Of a DNA stretch of 64,000 nt, positions 37,916 through 49,676 are shown piece by piece. Numbering within the stretch: the stretch's first letter is position 1; each line of letters begins with the position of its first letter. Position numbers and translations under genes: made by a program. The DNA is from Xiphophorus maculatus (lineage: Eukaryota > Chordata > Actinopteri > Cyprinodontiformes > Poeciliidae): positions 14,464,594 through 14,528,593 of the forward strand of contig NC_036453.1 of NCBI RefSeq assembly GCF_002775205.1, read 5' to 3'. The notes beneath the pieces were generated by a model. That model saw only the letters and a list, made by a program, of their open reading frames with translations, searched no databases and had not been told where the DNA came from.

Positions 37916-40900
37916 CATCTTCTTCACCTCAAACAGCAGATCCCAGACCTGCTGAACGTCTCTGTGATGCGGGTTGTTATTTAGGACCTGAAATCTGTTG
38001 CCTACTTTGCTGAACAGGAGTGTCAGTTGGTTTTCATTCTCCTTTAGCTTCCTCTGGATGTCTGGTTCTGCCTGGTTCTGGTAGGTGAACAGGATCATGG
38101 TGCGTCTCCAGACATTTTCTCCAAACATCTTTTCCAGCTGCTTCACTGTTTCCTCTACATGCGTAGTGAGGAACCCCAGTCTGACGACCAGCAGGATGGC
38201 GTGGGGCGCCGGCGCCGACCGGTTGATGCACCTGATCTCCTTCCTCACCTCAGGATCGGATGTTTCTGGGAGAGCTGGAGTGTCGATGACGGTCACCTCC
38301 CTGCTGAAGACGTTGCCTCTCTGCAGACAGCAGCTGCTTCTACCTGCGGACAGAAACCAGCTTTTATCCCTGAACATGAGATAACCAGAGATACTCAGAC
38401 AATGTGGAGAATGTGAACAACAAATCTTAGCTTAAAGTTTGCTCTGATTTCTGGCTACATCAGCCTGAGGTAAGACAAACCAAAATCTGTCAATAAAAGA
38501 AATATTTAGTTTTTATTTTGAGGCACAAATAAAAACACTGGATCAAAAATGGATCTTTAAGGACAGAAATTAGGTTCTGGTGCTGCTGCAAAGGTTCCTG
38601 CTCCTCTGGGACATTCCTATCAAGTTTAATTATTAAATATCGGTGAATGTTATCAACTTCCTCCAAGGGAAGGTAACTGACATGACGCCGGCTCCGCCCC
38701 CATGCTGACGTAGAGCAAGCCTCCCCCAATCATTCCAGGGCACTTGTCAACAATCATCGTTGCAAGTTGCGTGTTAACTTGGTTCTCCTCAGATACGTTG
38801 GACTCGTCGTATCCACTTGGCCCACTCCTGCGGCTTTGTGAAGTCGAAAGCCTCTGGCGGCTGGATGCTGAACGTTACACATGGACCAGCAGAAGCGACT
38901 CTCTGTGTGTTGTCATCAGCCGTGTCTCCGGTAGAGTCTCAGCCTCACGATGACTTGCAGCTCTCCTGACTCCATGTCGTATTATTAAAAAGAATCAAAC
39001 TGTATCAAAGTTATTGGTTTATTCAGGATCACCAAACTTCCAGCGTGGGCATCATCATAACAAGCAGCGTCACCTGGACTACCTGAGCCTGACGCTCTTT
39101 TATGATGTCATCACAGATGGCTATTTGTAGTTTTTAACCATGCGTAATATGAACACCACACACGTACTCCGACAGTATTGACAGTATCTATCATAACCTG
39201 CTGCAGTCAGAGAGATTTTGAGGAAAATAATGGATAATCACAGATAATCCAAGTTGTCAGTGGGTTTTATGCAGCCGTTACCCAGAACGTGTGGAGGGCA
39301 GAATACAATTTATTACATTTCCAAAACCAAAAATGAGTCTGGAAATGGATCATGGACTGCAGCCCACCTCATGTCCAGTTGGATGAAACTGATGGACGGG
39401 AACTACCATGTTAGTCATCACCATGAAGGTAACTGGTAGTAAACATCCCAGTTTTTGTCATAACGATACTTACTGACAGTTAAATAAAGCTCTGTAGCAG
39501 TTAATTAGGCAAATAACTAAACAGAAGTGAATAGAGAAAACTACACTTAGGTATCGCCTTAGTCATGAATGTTGTTTTAACATAATATATTATCTGGAAG
39601 TAATCTGGCTAAAGACTTAAAGGCTCCATGCTGTGGCTCACAGCTTGCCTCAAAGCTCCGTGCTAGCTTAGCGTCAAATAGACACAACTCAGTTAAATTA
39701 AAATAACAAAGCTAAACATCTAATCATTTCCAGATCAATAAGTGAAGGTAGTTATGTTGGATTCCAATGGTAGCTCTATGGCAGCATTGAAACTTAAACT
39801 GCAGTAACTGCTGTACTGACATTTAAACACCGTTTCATGCTACTGTTTATTTCTAGGCATTTTCCTGAAGGCAGATTTTCACAAGCCGGTTTTATTTAAG
39901 TCATTACTCATCCATATTTTACATGCAACGTGCCTCCCACAGCGTTCACACTCACATCCAACCAGACTTTGTGTCCCTCATTTTTCCTCTTGGGTTTTAT
40001 CATTATTTCCCGCTAATAACCTTACAGACCTGACGTAGGACTAGTTAGAGAATTTTCTTGCCCTCCGTCTTTACCTCAGTGTTGGTTTATAAGTCAAGAA
40101 TGACTCAAAGAAATGTCTCGGGTAATGCATTGAGGTCCGTTAAATTTGCCATAATAACAGTTTGCTTGTCGGAGGACAGCTCTACTTCCGCAAGGCCGCG
40201 GGGCGGCGTCATGTCAGTTATGAGTCAGACTGTAAACACTGTAAAATAATTGACTCTGGGTTATAATCCTGACTACAGCTCTTCTCGGATCGCGTCAGAA
40301 CCAGAGAACAGGAAGTTTGGGTCTTTACTGTAGATGCAGTGGTGGGCAGGGAGACAATGTAAAACTGGTCTAACATCATATTAGGACTAAGGTGGTTTAC
40401 CAAATGGTGGACCAAATGGTGGACTCGTCCTGAAGGCGTTTCTTCCCAGGATGGTGTTCCCACTAGAGCTCTTCCCAACTCCAGCCCACCCAACCAGAAC
40501 CAGGCGCAGATCTGAAACTGGAGCAGAGGGAACATGAAGTCCAGATCTGCAATGTGAAACTAAAGATAAGTTACCGTCACATTTTTAGACTCAGATTAAT
40601 TCTGCAGCTGTTCTTGGGCTGATTATTTTTCTGTATTGTTTCCGTCCTTCTTGTCGGGTTTCCTTGTTCTACACTTTTGTTTAAATTTTAGTTGGAGATT
40701 TTCGTGGTTGTTGGTGTGTATTTAGGTAGATGTGCTAAAAAATCTTAGCCTAGTAAAAATCAGCCCCCTGTTTTACGCTTTGCTTCATACGGAGAATCTG
40801 GGCTCTCGGCTATTGAGAAATGATTGTTTCCTGAAGGCATGGACTCTGTTGAAGTTTTAAAAGCGTGAATTTGATTTTACCCAATCACTTATGTTTGGTC

Positions 40901-43209
40901 ATGATTTATGTAAGGCACCAGCCTTACATAAATCAACCCCATGGGGAGTAGGTCCATGACAAAGAACAAAATGTCTTAACCATTCCTCTTGCTCCAACTT
41001 TAATTGCTAAATATTTGGAAGCGTGGCCAACATGTACGAAACAACTTTGTTCATTTCTTTTGTTCACCAGTCTAGGGTTTCCTAAACGCTGTTTTCATGC
41101 AGACTTCATTAACAGTTAAAAATGTTCTGGTTTTACTAAAAGACATAGACATGACCCTAGTTTAGTTTAAGTCCTTCCCAGGACGGCGTGTTGTTGGTCT
41201 ACCTGATAAACGGTGCAGCAGTGAGCTCTCCTCCTCCAGAGGACCACTCCAGCCCGGCCACAGACTCTTCACCACCAATTTAGCATCATCAAAACTGACC
41301 GGTGTGTGATCCTTTGGAAGGCAATTAATGTCATCCAGGAGACAGTACTTCAGGTTGTTTCTCAGCCGATCAGCACCAAACTTCAGCACCTGCAGATGGA
41401 AAAAATTATGACAGAAACAATATTTTTCATGGAAAAGATGCTGATTAAATGATGCGATCAAAATGATACTGTTAACCAAAACGTAAAATTTTTGTTCTGA
41501 TGCTCCTGAGATTTCTCATCTCCTGACATTAGGATTGAAATGGACTCGATTCATCAACACCATCTTCTAAAATACTGACACTCTGTTGAATTGTAATCAT
41601 GGTGTGATTGATTTCTGGGTCCTTCAGGTCTTTGGGGCTCAGAAATCAATTTTAGATGATCAACATCCTCTACCACAGTGGAAGAACTTGAGCATGTTGT
41701 TACGGATGGATTAGTCAGAGCTTTATTGTTTGCAGACAGCATTAAAAAAATCACTACAATAAATGACACCACAGGGTGAGCAGGGAGGGTACCTGTGTCT
41801 TCCCAACGTCCAGAGCAACAGCGACCTTGTCCCAGACATAACAGAGATCCTCAGCTACACCACAGGCCTCCAGCTGCTGGCTGTCAGGTCTGCAGATCAG
41901 CTTCAACCTGGAAGGAGGAGAAAACAAAGACATTTTCAGACATGGTAAAAACTGAGAGTCCAAAGAAAAAGGATCTGAGGTCGTCAGCAGATTCGGAAAG
42001 GATTTAGACTAAGCTTGGTCCAAACTGGGTCATTGACCGACCCACGATCCAAACACAACAGTAGATTCTGCGTGTCGCTACCCAATTACAAGAAGCACTA
42101 GATTTAGAGCGTGTACCTTCTTCCCACCATAATTGGTGGGAAGAATTGTGTAAAAACATTCCACCTCTGATGAGGCAAAGCCTTCATCAACCTGAGGATG
42201 CTGAGCCATTCCTGTTCGCTGCTCTTACCAGTGTTTCTCACACATGGCCTCTGGTCTCCAGATAAAATGTCCGTCTTTGTAAACACAAACAGCATCTGGG
42301 TCATCGGTCAGCAAAGGGTAGTGTGAGAAGTTCTGCTTAGCTGGACTGTGGACCAGAACAACATGCATCACTTCTTGTCTGTATAGGACAGTCTCGTAGA
42401 CCCGCATGATGGGCTGAGAACCGGAGCAGAACTGAAGAGAAGAAAACAGCAGCTGTAGCCTAAGCAGATTGTCAAAGAGAGTTTTTACTCTAAACTGCAA
42501 CATGAACAGGTTAAACATTACAACAAGAAACATCAACAACTCATCTGAATCGAAATGCATTCAAAAAATGTGCATCTCCCATATGAGTGAAATTGTTTTG
42601 GAGAGTCATGTTTTCCTGAAAATCCTGGACCCTCTTTCTTTGGAAAACCACCAAATAATATTTTCTTTTTATCCTCTTAAACTAAGACCTGCAGTTGCAG
42701 TAAAACTAGATCTTTTATTTTGACCTGTGGAGAGGTGTTACCTGGTCTCTGTAGGCCGTCAGCACCTCCTGCAGGGGGAAGGTGAAGCGGTACCAGCCCA
42801 GCCGGGACGTCTCCTTGAAGGCTGGAGACGTGGCAAACCTCCACAGGAAGCTCTGCTGCTCAGGATCTTCGCCCTCCATCCGGTCTGGGAACGTCTTCTC
42901 CAGGAGCCTCGTCTCTGCGTCCTTCATCTGGTCTGGTCCCACAGCCAGACTCCACCATATAAAAGGTCCTCCATATGGATTCCTGAAGCCCCCATCCCTC
43001 TCAATCCCACATAGCCCTGATCCTGTAGTTTCATGTTTTAGAAAACTCACGTGGAACTCTGGTTTAGGATATTCTGGGATGTTTTCAGTCCGGAGGTATT
43101 TGTTTTTCAAACCAAACCTTTCAGCTTCCAATTTCAGCTCTGTTAACTTCAGGTGTAGCTGTTTAACAAAATGTTCGGTGTATCCTCTCCTGTTTGTTCG
43201 ATTCTGCAT
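37883..43209 (-). CDS. Paralog B: AIG1/GIMAP-like GTPase with an unassigned N-terminal region
   Basis: Six exons (minus): 43209-42742, 42431-42229, 41907-41793, 41389-41203, 40517-40401, 38343-37883; 516 aa. The ATG (MQNRTNRRG) sits nine bases after a TTTTGCAG acceptor, so a 5' UTR exon lies upstream. Residues 1-324 form the unassigned N-terminal region. Residues 326-516 form the GTP-binding domain with an intact P-loop (GWAGVGKSSSGN, Gly334 to Asn345, Lys340) and G3 VIDTPALPE. The conserved AIG1 box reads APHAILLVVRLGFLT. The G4 position reads FTYQNQAEPD, lacking the usual T/NxxD aspartate. AIG1/GIMAP proteins are immune GTPases that act at cell membranes; what this fusion does is unknown. 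The last dozen residues (MLVAFSLKPGR) and the stop codon come from LINE sequence. Exon 6 is 2.0 kb from exon 5, with unassigned sequence between. Confidence 0.75.
38346..40400. other. Intron 5 of paralog B, unassigned content
   Basis: A 2-kb intron. 38690-39120 has higher GC than its surroundings and no relative elsewhere in the window; I could not classify it. No second gene is seen inside. Confidence 0.4.
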
Positions 43210-43239
43210 GGTCCAATCCTGCAAAATGTAGATCGAAGG

Positions 43240-45940
43240 AGTCCTTTTAGTCTACAACGTTTCAGACAGAATGTACTTGTTCTGGTTGACAGCCTCACAC
43301 AGCACAGACGGCTCTGCTCTTATCTGCAGCAGGCAGTAAAACTGTCAGGGCGTTATAAACTGTGAAGCTACACCCTGAGACTGAAGCTATATAATCATTA
43401 ATGATTCCTCTGTGCAAGGGAGACAACTGAGAGGAGCAGATCTCCAGGCTCAACTCTTCTCATCCAACTTTCATTTCTTCAGATTCTCTTTTCAATGAGC
43501 GGGAGTTTCTCCTGACCTTTGAACCCGATCAGCAGTTCTCCAGATGTTTTGAAGGTTTTTCAGTCTCTCTCCAGACACTGGCTGCTTTCTCGCTCACGTT
43601 CAATCCCGTCCTTGTTCCAGACCACCTTAAGAAACGTTTATCAAAACCGGGACCGAAGGAAAGGGCGTTGCATTTCATGCAGTACAGGATGTTATGACAG
43701 AGTGCATGATGGGAAGTGAAGTATCAATGGAGGTCTCAGGCTCAGCTGACTAACTTGGCTGGCCTCAGTTAATCCTCACAGCCAAGTCTTTCTTCTGCAA
43801 CCAGACCTCGGTTTCAGCTTCAGCCATCCTGCTTGTGTCTGTCTCCAGCGGTCACTGCGAGGCAGAGTCTGTCCTGGACAGGACTCCACAGGACAGAGAC
43901 ATTCAGCCTCGGAGACACGCACCTAGAGACAAGAGTCTGGTTTTTACTGTGCGGGACCAAGCTGGAGACCCCACACATGCACAGGCAGAACAAGCAGACC
44001 GCAGTCCTACCAGCTGCACCACCAGCTTTTGTGAAAATATGTCGGACATTACCAGCGTATTTAAATATTGACCAACCTGCCTCTGCAACTCCTCTAATCT
44101 TACTAACAAATCACCTTTAATTAACAACACAAACTGGTCATTTCTGTTATGTCAGGTCATTATTTCTTTCTGAGCTAGGTAACGGTCCAAACCTCTTGGT
44201 AGAAAATGTTATGCACTCATAATGAAGGCACAAACCACTTTTATTAGCAATGAGCACACATATCAGATTACAATTCACCATGAAGCTTTTCTCAAAAGAA
44301 AAGTTGGTCTCCAAGCCTATCAAAGCTCCTACAACCACCATCACTGTTACTGACAGGAATATCTGTGTCCTCTTTAGAGGCTGGAACCAAAACAGCAGCA
44401 GCTGTACACTTTATTATCTATAAAATGCTTATCTGCCATGTTTAAAGATAAGCAAATGTCAGAGGTCACTCCAACACCCACTAGTGAATGGAAATCTGCA
44501 GCAGGTGAGTAGATTGTCCTTCGTGTTTCAGAAATGTCCTCCAACGTTTGTAGTTCAAAAGTTTTTCACAAACACTCAGAAAACTGCAGCTTATAACCGT
44601 CTCCATCACTCAGAGCTTTTTAGCTGCAGATTAAGGTTTTAGAATGATCCTCCTGAACCACAATTAAAAAACATAATCTGATTTTCATTGGTTCATTTCC
44701 GATACAGTTTTTAGTTTGGTTCTCATCTTCCTTTGATAGATCATCATGATTTTTAAACATGTTTTCTTCTCAGGTTGCTGGGGAAGAAATTTGACGTCAG
44801 TGTTCCTTATGAATGTATTAATTTTTTGTCTATAAACTCACAGCCATTAATAGTCAGAGATTGTTCTTTTGAGTAACAGCTGAATGTGTAATGAATCCTT
44901 TACTTAGCTGAATCATAGCAGGAGGAGGAATTGGCTTTGAGACTTAAATTGACTGTAGGTACATCTTAAAGTCTATTTTTCAGCAGACGATTAAAACGTT
45001 GCCATTGGAAGTATGGCAGTGTTCACAGAGCAAGCTGCGATAAAAATCAGTTTTCAATTGTAAAGTTTTGAAAAAAGTTTTGTTTCACTGAACATGTGAA
45101 TACGATCGAATTTTGATCTGCATTATTCAACAAGTCACATCAAACACATTTGAACAGCCCAATTTCTCCTGCAATGATTTTGTAAACCAGAAATACTTTT
45201 ACTCTACATTTAAAATAGATTTCTGTTGTTGTACTTTGTAGCAGCAGAAATGCCAAAACAGTGGTCGCTGTTTGGATGTCAAACTTACGACACTGTTTTC
45301 TAATTTTTGCACACTTATAACCTGTGCAGTCGAACCCTGAAGTTCCCTTTGACTGAGTCCACACTTCGTAGAGGACGTAGGGTGCAGGGCGAGTACTGGG
45401 ACTGGGCCTGAAGGTAGAGAAGTGCTTTTGGGTTCTCTGGACTTCATAAAGCACTTTGCAAGTACAGGCCTTTTACCGTTCACCAGGACTTACCCGATTC
45501 AAGTTATTTCAGTGACTATTGTGGGTTTTTGGTCACTAACGGAGGGGAGCCAACAGTGAAGTACATTCGTTAAATTCAGGTCCATAAGTTGTGGGAAGGT
45601 CCAGTAAAATAAAAATGACTGTAATTTACTGTTTTCTGATCGGTAAGAGTTATGGATGTTATAATATGGACTCATGTAGAGGTACTGACCCAGTGTTTGT
45701 CTTTGAGTTCATTCAGGATGATGATGGTCAAAGATGAGATAAGGATGAGCCTCATGTTAGGCAGTCAGCACCTTCCTGGTAGCGACGTTCCTGTATCCCT
45801 GCAGTTTTATCTATGCTTTGGCATCAATGATTGGATAAAATTTACTGAAATAAAAACGACCAAATGTCGGATGTTCCTCTGGTGATAAAACCCTGAAAAC
45901 GATCTGAGGTTTTGACCTGATCTGAAGGCTTTATGCTTCA
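43240..45940. other. Intergenic between paralogs B and C, with the B promoter side
   Basis: The 5' UTR exon and promoter of paralog B should lie in the first part, but I cannot fix them. No gene, RNA or named repeat is recognised. Open frames at 43833-44120 and 45140-45483 have no motif and no splice support. Confidence 0.45.
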
Positions 45941-45944
45941 AAGT

Positions 45945-48900
45945 CTACTTGAGGTCACTGAGCAGCTGGGTGACCTTGTGCAGCAGATCCCAGACCTGCT
46001 GGGGATCCGTGTGGTCGGGTTTGTTGTTCAGGACCTGATGTGTCTCAACTCCATTAAACATATCAGCTCTGTACTGCTCCAGATGCCTCTGGATGTCTGG
46101 TTCTGCCTGGTTCTGGTAGGTGAACAGGATCATGGTGCGTCTCCAGACATTTTCTCCAAACATCTTTTCCAGCTGCTTCACTGTTTCCTCTACATGCGTA
46201 GTGAGGAACCCCAGTCTGACGACCAGCAGGATGGCGTGGGGCGCCGGCGGCGACCGGTTGATGCACCTGAAGATCTCCGTCCTCATCTCAGGGTCGGATG
46301 TTTCTGGGAGAGCTGGAGTGTCGATGACGGTCACCTCCCTGCTGAAGACGTTGCCTCTCTGCAGACAGCAGCTGCTTCTACCTGAGGACAGAAACCAGAC
46401 CACCAGCTCACAGTCGGTCTTTAAACTGGACTGAACGCCATTATTCATTTATTTACTGTATTAATTGTCTGACATAAAACCTTCTCAGCGTTAAAAATGC
46501 TGCTGCTGCTGCTAACTGGACGAGTTGAACCAAATTCTGTAGTTTTTAAATTATTGAACTAAATAAAGTCTAAGTAGTCTGCTGGACGTGGCATGATGGT
46601 GCAGCTGGTAGCCCTGCAGCGAGAAGGTCCTGGGTTTGAAGTTGCATGTTCTCCCTGTGGAGACATAGGTTCTCTCTGGGTACTCCGGCTTGACTGCTGG
46701 GTTAGTTGGTCTCTAAATGTCTATCAGGTGTGAAAACCGTTTGGCTCTGTGTGTCTCTGTGTTGGCAGGATACATGGATAAGAAACCTCTTCCTGGATGG
46801 TGACTTTGTGAAGTTGTCAGGGTTTTTGCAGAACAGATGATAGTGAAGATGGCTGGTTCCTGTAAGCTGCTGGGGGCAGGGCTACCTGAAGGCGGACTGG
46901 CTGCGGCCCTCCTGGTCCCGAAGACGTTTCTTCCCAGGATGGTGTTCCCACTGGAGCTCTTCCCAACTCCAGCCCCCCCAACCAGAACCAGCTTTATGTC
47001 TGAAACTGGAACAGAGGGAACATGAGGTCCAGATCTAATGGAGGAGGTGGATCCGGAGCCGTTCATCCATCACATTTAAGACGTAAACAGGTTGCATCAT
47101 TAAGGCAGAAACAGGTCTCCATGTTTTATTAATTTAGCTTTTAATGTTTCAGTGTGAGTGAATAAAAGCGGAACTGCTGGAGTAACCACACCATCCAACC
47201 TGTTAAGCTCTGCTTCAGGGAGCGCTCCACCTGCAGAGGGCCGCTCCAGCCCGGCCACAGCCTCCTCACTGCCGCTTTAGCGTCTTCAAAATTCTCCGGG
47301 TTTTCACTGGTTGCACTATAGTTCACTGCATCCAGCTGGCAGAACCCCAGCCTGGCTCTCAGTTGATCAGCAGTAAACCTCAACACCTGCAGCATGGAAA
47401 AGGAGGAAGAAACTTCTGCCACGTCATCCATGCATTAGTCTCAACATAAAGCTTCTGCATGTTTGGTTGTTTCAGAGCCTCTGCTGCTTCAAAATAAGAG
47501 CATGTCGAACTTTATTCAACTGAAAGTTTACAAAACAGCTAAGTAAGTTAGCGCTCCAGAATTTATCCAGAACAATTAGTTGAGGCAAAGCTAAGTGCGC
47601 TCAATGTTTTCAAAGTTAGCAAAAATGCAAAAGGCTTAATGAAAAATTAGCCTTGCTGTTAGCGACACTGTTCCCACCACAGGGAACCACAGGGAACAAT
47701 TTTAATGATGATATTTATAAAATCAAACTAGAAATACGTTTTGATTGAAGAAGGCTCATTCACCATATCAGGGTGGAACCCAGATAGAACTGGGTTTACT
47801 GGGTCTGAGCCAGAACCAGTCAGAAGGTGCACAGCTGGTTTCATAGCAGGAACAGACTGAAGGCAGCAGCTGTTGGTACCAACCTGGTTCTGACCCACAT
47901 GGAGGGCGACAGCGACGTGATCCCAAACATAGAACTGAGGTGGGGAGGCGCTCCAGGCTTCCAGCTGATTGGTTCCCTGCCGGTAGATCAGCTTGTACCT
48001 GACAGGAAGAGACGAGGACGCCGTCTATCAGAACATTGCCGTTTCCATGGCAACAGGCGGATCTCCTGTTAGATGTTAGGATTGGTTACCAGTGAGTTTC
48101 ACACATGGCCTCTGGTCTCCACAGGAAACGTCCGTCTCTGTAAACACACACGGCGTCCGGGGCGTCGCTCAGGGGGGGATACTGGGAGAACTCCCTCTCA
48201 TTGGCTGGACTGTGGATCAGAACCACGTGCATCACTTCCTTTGAGTACAGCACGGTTCTGTACGTCCGCATGATTGGTCGGGCGCCAGAGCAGAACTGAA
48301 GGAAACACAAACAGGCAATTTAGAAACAATCGGACATTCTAGGACAGTTCTGGACAGCCGGACCTGTGTTTGCAGGAGGAACGGGAAAAATGGACGCCTG
48401 GAAATATGTACGGACCCAAACGTCTGTTTGTCCGTCCCCCCGGTGCTATGCCAGTACGTACTGGCATAGCACTTTATCAAGTCCACAGGACCCCAAACAC
48501 TTCACACTACATTCAGCCACTCCAGTAGCTTTTCATAGTGATGGTGAAAAGCTACTGGATAGTAGCCACAGCCGACCTGGGGCAGTCTGACAGAAACAAG
48601 GCTGCCGTCCGCCACAGCGCCCTCTAGGGCGGGTGAAGTGTCTGCCCATGGACACAACGACAGAGGCGGATGGAGCGGGGAACGAACCAGACGATCCACG
48701 CAATCCCAAACTGATGGAACTATGCCATCATAGTCCCATCAGGTCATTCATCTGTTTATTCATTCCTTCAATTGTTCATCCATACATCTATCTGTGTATG
48801 GACGGTGAAGTTGTGAGTTTGACTCCTGCTCCCTCCTCCCAATCCCGCATTGAGGTTTCCTCCAGCAGGTACTTGACCTCCAGATGACCCTGTGACCTCA

Positions 48901-49405
48901 GCAGAGATTCCTGGTGTGACCTGTGGAGAGGTGTTACCTGGTCTCTGTAGGCCGTCAGCACCTCCTGCAGGGGGAAGGTGAAGCGGTACCAGCCCAGCCG
49001 GGACGTCTCCTTGAAGGCTGGAGACGTGGCAAACCTCCACAGGAAGCTCTGCTGCTCAGGATCTTCGCCCTCCATCCGGTCTGGGAACGTCTTCTCCAGG
49101 AGCCTCGTCTCTGCGTCCTTCATCTGGTCTGGTCCCACAGCCAGACTCCACCATATCAGGGATTCTCCATATGGATTCCTGAAGCCCCCATCCCTCTCGA
49201 TCCCACATAGCCCTGATCCTGTAGTTTCATGTTTTAGAAAACTCACGTGGAACTCTGGTTTAGGATATTCTGGGATGTTTCTTTTGTTCAGATATTTGTT
49301 TTCCACACCTGCATCTAGAGCTTCTGTTTCTAGATCTTTGAGCTTCAAGTGCTGCCGTTCAATAAAATGCTGCTTAAATCCTCTCCTGTTCCTTTCTGTC
49401 TGCAT
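45945..49405 (-). CDS. Paralog C: AIG1/GIMAP-like GTPase with an unassigned N-terminal region
   Basis: Six exons (minus): 49405-48938, 48295-48090, 47998-47884, 47386-47200, 47005-46886, 46381-45945; 510 aa. The start MQTERNRRGF aligns with MQNRTNRRGY of paralog B. An upstream in-frame extension to 49510 crosses a likely acceptor (GTGTTTTGCAG at 49472), so I take the inner ATG. Residues 1-325 form the N-terminal region: NIPEYPKPEFHVSFLKHET, GGFRNPYG, WWSLAVGPDQ, FATSPAFKETSRLGWYRF, FCSGARPIMR, YVWDHVAVALHV and LWPGWSGPLQVE. Residues 327-510 form the AIG1-type domain with P-loop GGAGVGKSSSGN (Gly335-Asn346, Lys341) and G3 VIDTPAL (Asp386). G4 reads FTYQNQAEPD without the usual aspartate. No membrane span or lipid-anchor motif is seen. 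Its first and last exons are almost identical in DNA to those of paralog B, while the middle exons are not. Confidence 0.77.
46580..46765 (+). mobile_element. Degraded tRNA-derived SINE-type retroposon fragment
   Basis: GGCATGATGGTGCAGCTGGT, then GTCCTGGGTTTGAAG, TGCATGTTCTCCCTGTGGAG and TCTGGGTACTCCGGCTT follow a very common fish repeat whose head resembles a tRNA A box and B box. Indels have eroded it. It lies in intron 5 of paralog C. Confidence 0.55.
48443..48472. repeat. Perfect 30-bp palindrome
   Basis: GTGCTATGCCAGTAC is followed at once by its exact reverse complement GTACTGGCATAGCAC, with no spacer. It lies in intron 1 of paralog C, 50 bases before another inverted repeat. Confidence 0.97.
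48522..48558. repeat. Inverted repeat, 14-bp arms with a 9-base loop
   Basis: CCAGTAGCTTTTCA (48522-48535) and TGAAAAGCTACTGG (48545-48558) are exact reverse complements. It lies in the same intron as the palindrome at 48443. Confidence 0.95.
48616..48631. promoter_or_regulatory. Possible CTCF-like site
   Basis: AGCGCCCTCTAGGGC resembles the CTCF core in reverse (GCGCCCCCT, then an AGG/TGG-like end). The match is partial. Confidence 0.25.
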
Positions 49406-49606
49406 GGTTCCAACCCAACACTGAGCAGAACTTCTTGAGCAGAAGTCGGTTCTCTTCTCTCTGGATCCGACCTGCAAAACACCCTCAGTCAGTCCTTCAA
49501 ACTGAAACATGTTTCACTACGTGACTCTCTGAGATTTGTTTACTTTTCATTATTTCCAGTTTTAATATAAAGTGTTGTCCGTGTAGAAAGACAAATAACT
49601 GATTTA

Positions 49607-49676
49607 TTACAGTTATAATGAATAACTGTAATTTATACAGGAAGTACTGGATCTGCTGGACAGATCCAGTACTTCC
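49607..49676. repeat. Two adjacent hairpins upstream of paralog C
   Basis: First: TTACAGTTAT (49607-49616), loop AATGA, ATAACTGTAA (49622-49631). Second: GGAAGTACTGGATCTG (49640-49655), loop CTGGA, CAGATCCAGTACTTCC (49661-49676). All arms are perfect. They lie about 200 bases before the coding start of paralog C. Confidence 0.95.

Noticed and set aside
38690-39120. Possible solo LTR or separate gene in intron 5 of paralog B
   Set aside because: Composition differs from its surroundings, but I found no matching ends, target duplication or coding motif.
45933-46434. Plus-strand frames of 104-150 codons opposite paralog C exon 6
   Set aside because: Antisense shadows; the same shadows occur opposite exon 6 of paralog B because the DNA is nearly identical.
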